NCBI GenBank assembly: GCA_023091665.1
Contig: JALJCQ010000011.1
Coordinates: 2,108,001-2,172,000 of the forward strand
Source: Pythium myriotylum
Lineage: Eukaryota > Oomycota > Peronosporomycetes > Pythiales > Pythiaceae
Direction: 5' to 3'
DNA: 64,000 nucleotides
This document shows, piece after piece, positions 63,359 to 64,000 of the stretch. The position numbers and the translations under genes were made by a program. The notes beneath the pieces were generated by a model. The model saw nothing but the letters and a program-made list of their open reading frames with translations. It was not told the DNA's origin and searched no databases. Within the stretch, counting starts at the first letter, position 1. Every line of letters begins with the position of its first letter.

Positions 63359-64000
63359 TCAGCACAATTGCTTGCCGGCGTTGGTCGGGCAACGCGTTCC
63401 TTGGAACGAGTTGGGCGAGACGGCCGCGAGGTCTCGGCCCGAGGCGATCGTCACGCGGTAGTTGCCCACGTCGGCCTTGGCCCCACACGACTCGGGCGTG
63501 AACTGGTCGGGCGAGTTGGTGTTGAGCTTGTCGATGGCGGCCTGGACTGTCATCGGGTATCGCCCGATCGCGAGGATGTAGTCTCCGCACGGCAACGCGA
63601 GCGAGATGTACGGATCACGGAAGCTCACGCCGATCCGCTGACGCAGCACGAAGTCATCGTCGTCGTCGCCGGCGTTGACGACGTCGGCCTTGGTGAGAGC
63701 GGCTCCGTTGGCTGGTCGGCGGAAGAGGTAGGCGGCGGCGTCGACGTAGCTGCTCGTGCAAAAGCCGTTCACGTCCACGTACGTGTAGCCGTCGCGGCTC
63801 TCGAAGGACGTCGTGTCGATCGTGACGCGACCGAAGGCCGGCACCGTGAAGGGGATGTAGTCGACGGTCACGGCTCCACTCTGCCGCACGAGCGTGCCGT
63901 CGATCGCGACGACGTTGCTCAGCACGGCCTCGGTGTGGTACCCACAGCGAGAGTACGGCGTGACCTTGTTGGTGCTCGAGCACTGCGAGCCGATGTACGA
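63359..64000 (-). CDS. Unidentified, probably secreted protein (5' end outside window)
   Basis: The last 213 codons of a gene that begins beyond 64000; the frame is open to the window edge. The visible part is beta-rich with spaced cysteines (IGSQCSSTNK, YSRCGYHTEAV, VNGFCTSSY, LALPCGDYIL, TPESCGAKAD, GTRCPTNAGKQLC), suggesting disulfides and extracellular location. Phrases such as VDYIPFTVPAFGRVTIDTTS and an acidic DDDDDF before FVLRQRIGVSFRDPYISL resemble beta-sandwich modules with bound Ca2+ (loose resemblance). No catalytic motif visible, and signal peptide and full domain order cannot be judged from this fragment. The TGA at 63359-63361 ends in a Cys-containing tail. Confidence 0.6.
   Translation of the reverse strand, partial: SYIGSQCSSTNKVTPYSRCGYHTEAVLSNVVAIDGTLVRQSGAVTVDYIPFTVPAFGRVTIDTTSFESRDGYTYVDVNGFCTSSYVDAAAYLFRRPANGAALTKADVVNAGDDDDDFVLRQRIGVSFRDPYISLALPCGDYILAIGRYPMTVQAAIDKLNTNSPDQFTPESCGAKADVGNYRVTIASGRDLAAVSPNSFQGTRCPTNAGKQLC

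Noticed and set aside
1..64000. Bacterial-type operons, CRISPR arrays, tRNA or rRNA genes
   Set aside because: None visible. Gene structure with short spliceosomal introns is eukaryotic throughout, and no cloverleaf with A/B boxes was convincing by eye.

Overview
The window reads as nuclear DNA of an oomycete (stramenopile), probably from the Pythium/Phytophthora side. That placement is inferred. It rests on compact genes on both strands, GC-rich coding sequence, very short GT-AG introns (nearly all 60-86 nt), and a gene mix I associate with that group: FYVE-START proteins, a BT1/folate-biopterin-type transporter, PH-domain fusions, an RWP-RK protein and giant coiled-coil/LRR proteins. Splice junctions were chosen by eye from GT/AG sites, reading-frame phase and protein-family continuity. 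No bacterial signals, CRISPR arrays, rRNA or convincing tRNA genes were seen.

Layout. 1-7 kb: 3' part of a guanylate-binding-protein-like GTPase with a PH domain (+), an augmin subunit 8-like microtubule protein (-) and a polycystin-2-like channel (+). 7-13.4 kb: FYVE-START membrane protein (-), small PH protein (+), patatin-like lipase (-), separated by gene-poor DNA. 13.9-22.2 kb: NCLX/CCX-type Ca2+ exchanger (+), SPF45-like splicing factor (-), a coiled-coil protein with an apolar glycine-rich segment (-) and the ribosome-assembly factor NOP53 (+). A cluster of near-perfect hairpins lies upstream of the SPF45 gene. 22.3-26.4 kb: an unidentified four-helix membrane protein (+), an unresolved GC-rich stretch and an RWP-RK protein (+).

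27-35.6 kb: two arginyl-tRNA synthetase genes (-) flank a broken BT1 transporter (+). The two synthetases are nearly identical over most of the catalytic body. They differ abruptly at both ends and in short islands over the two class I signature regions, a mosaic that points to gene conversion. 35.8-48 kb: a NUP107 homologue with an N-terminal ubiquitin-like fold (+), then two SLC34-type phosphate transporters (-) flanking a zinc metalloprotease with jacalin-like lectin repeats (-).

48.5-64 kb: an intronless 3083-residue protein (coiled coil, IQ, LamG-like, leucine-rich repeats) with a myristoylation-type N terminus, a small coiled-coil protein (+), a 150-residue beta-rich protein (-), 2 kb of gene-poor DNA, a PH plus histidine-phosphatase protein (+) and the 3' end of an unidentified, probably secreted protein (-).

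Neighbouring genes share no obvious pathway. Several pairs are divergent with 100-500 bp between starts and may share promoters: augmin/polycystin, patatin/exchanger, coiled-coil/NOP53, ArgRS-B/NUP107. Several are convergent with 55-250 bp between stops.
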